The notes beneath the pieces were generated by a model that was not told the origin of the DNA, did no database searches, and saw nothing but the letters and a program-made list of their open reading frames with translations. Positions 63,740-64,000 of a stretch of DNA of 64,000 nucleotides are shown here, piece by piece. How positions within the stretch are numbered: position 1 is the first letter of the stretch; each line of letters opens with the position of its first letter. The position numbers and the translations under genes were made by a program. The stretch is taken from assembly GCA_905479915.1 (NCBI GenBank), contig CAJQOH010000015.1, forward strand, positions 186,001 to 250,000. The letters are read 5' to 3'. Source of the DNA: an uncultured Flavobacteriales bacterium (lineage in GTDB: Bacteria; Bacteroidota; Bacteroidia; Flavobacteriales_E; Vicingaceae).

Positions 63740-64000
63740 TATATAGCTTTAACTAAAAAATAATTTTTCTTCCCGCGTTGCAACAAGATGTGCTTCTCAT
63801 TTATTAAATCGTCCTCATTAAGAATCTTATCATCTCCAACTTTAGCTTTATTTACGCTAATGGAATTTTCTTTTAAAGCTCTTCTTGCTTCTCCTCCAGA
63901 TTTTAAGAATGCCGTTTTAGCTGATAATGCATCAACAATAGACAGCCCTCCTTCTATTTCAGACTTTGCAATTTCTGCCTGAGGAACACCTTCAAAAACA
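63739..64000 (-). CDS. tyrS: Tyrosyl-tRNA synthetase, C-terminal part (cut by window edge)
   Basis: Charges tRNA-Tyr. Only the last 87 codons are in the window; the gene enters from the right edge. VFEGVPQAEIAKSEIEGGLS is typical of bacterial TyrRS just before the S4-like RNA-binding domain. The remainder (FLKSGGEARRALKENSIS ... LLQRGKKNYFLVKA) is that S4-like domain, ending in the usual GKKNYFLV. The stop overlaps by one base a GTG that may begin the next gene. Confidence 0.93.
   Translation of the reverse strand, partial: VFEGVPQAEIAKSEIEGGLSIVDALSAKTAFLKSGGEARRALKENSISVNKAKVGDDKILNEDDLINEKHILLQRGKKNYFLVKAI

Noticed and set aside
1-64000. tRNA or rRNA genes
   Set aside because: No cloverleaf with a T-loop GTTCRA-type box and no rRNA signature sequences were noticed on either strand; this was a search by eye.

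Overview
This window is AT-rich chromosomal DNA from a member of the Bacteroidota, most likely a marine Flavobacteriia-like lineage. The evidence is: several very large secreted proteins ending in type IX secretion (T9SS) sorting domains; promoters of the Bacteroidota type (TTG, about 17-20 bases, TAnnTTTG); few Shine-Dalgarno sequences; three DUF1573 proteins; a GldM-C-like secreted protein; and typical families such as ribonuclease Y, HldD and an MbnP/MauG-like pair. No rRNA, tRNA, CRISPR array, prophage or classical insertion sequence was seen. The window opens inside valS and closes inside tyrS.

Layout. 1-6.3 kb: 5' part of valS, a DUF1573 trio, an aminotransferase, and a minus-strand group with L-2-hydroxyglutarate oxidase. 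6.4-10.4 kb: a saccharopine dehydrogenase-family enzyme, two futalosine-pathway menaquinone enzymes (mqnB, mqnD) and hldD, with AACTTT-rich spacers. 10.4-10.75 kb: a small GIY-YIG nuclease gene bracketed by inverted copies of a short palindromic repeat. 10.8-17.5 kb: DUF1697, a GldM-C-like protein, rarA, a TIR-like nucleotide-binding protein that could be an immune effector, folD, ffh and sucC.

17.7-24.5 kb is the most novel region. It is a tightly packed plus-strand operon: lolD-like ABC ATPase, a PlsC-type O-acyltransferase and a GNAT N-acyltransferase resembling the GlsA/GlsB glycine-lipid pair, then a stand-alone amino-acid adenylation enzyme, a GNAT, a discrete carrier protein, another GNAT-like protein and a FemAB-like protein. 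It looks like an aminolipid pathway with an added amino-acid activation and transfer branch. A sulfotransferase lies convergently beside it. 25.5-28 kb holds rny, a structured RNA with the architecture and gene neighbourhood of 6S RNA, zapA and a coiled-coil partner.

28-43 kb: M23 peptidase, then a minus-strand cell-surface region with a promoter-headed MbnP-like/MauG-like pair, two YHYH-domain T9SS proteins, a small exported protein whose predicted mature end is histidine, and a large M43 metalloprotease with PKD repeats. This suggests surface metal (copper) chemistry plus degradative functions. 43.5-50.8 kb: FAD oxidoreductase, von Willebrand-domain protein, free methionine-R-sulfoxide reductase, Ig-like lipoprotein, and an omega-amidase/aminotransferase pair. 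50.8-59.3 kb: two paralogous sets, each with a secreted T9SS protein, an 80-residue STAS-like protein and a TPR-membrane-HTH regulator; one set also has a coupled 45-residue membrane protein. 59.3-64 kb: rnhA, marC, an acyl-CoA carboxylase subunit, plsC, an unknown exported protein whose start is embedded in a palindromic repeat, and tyrS.
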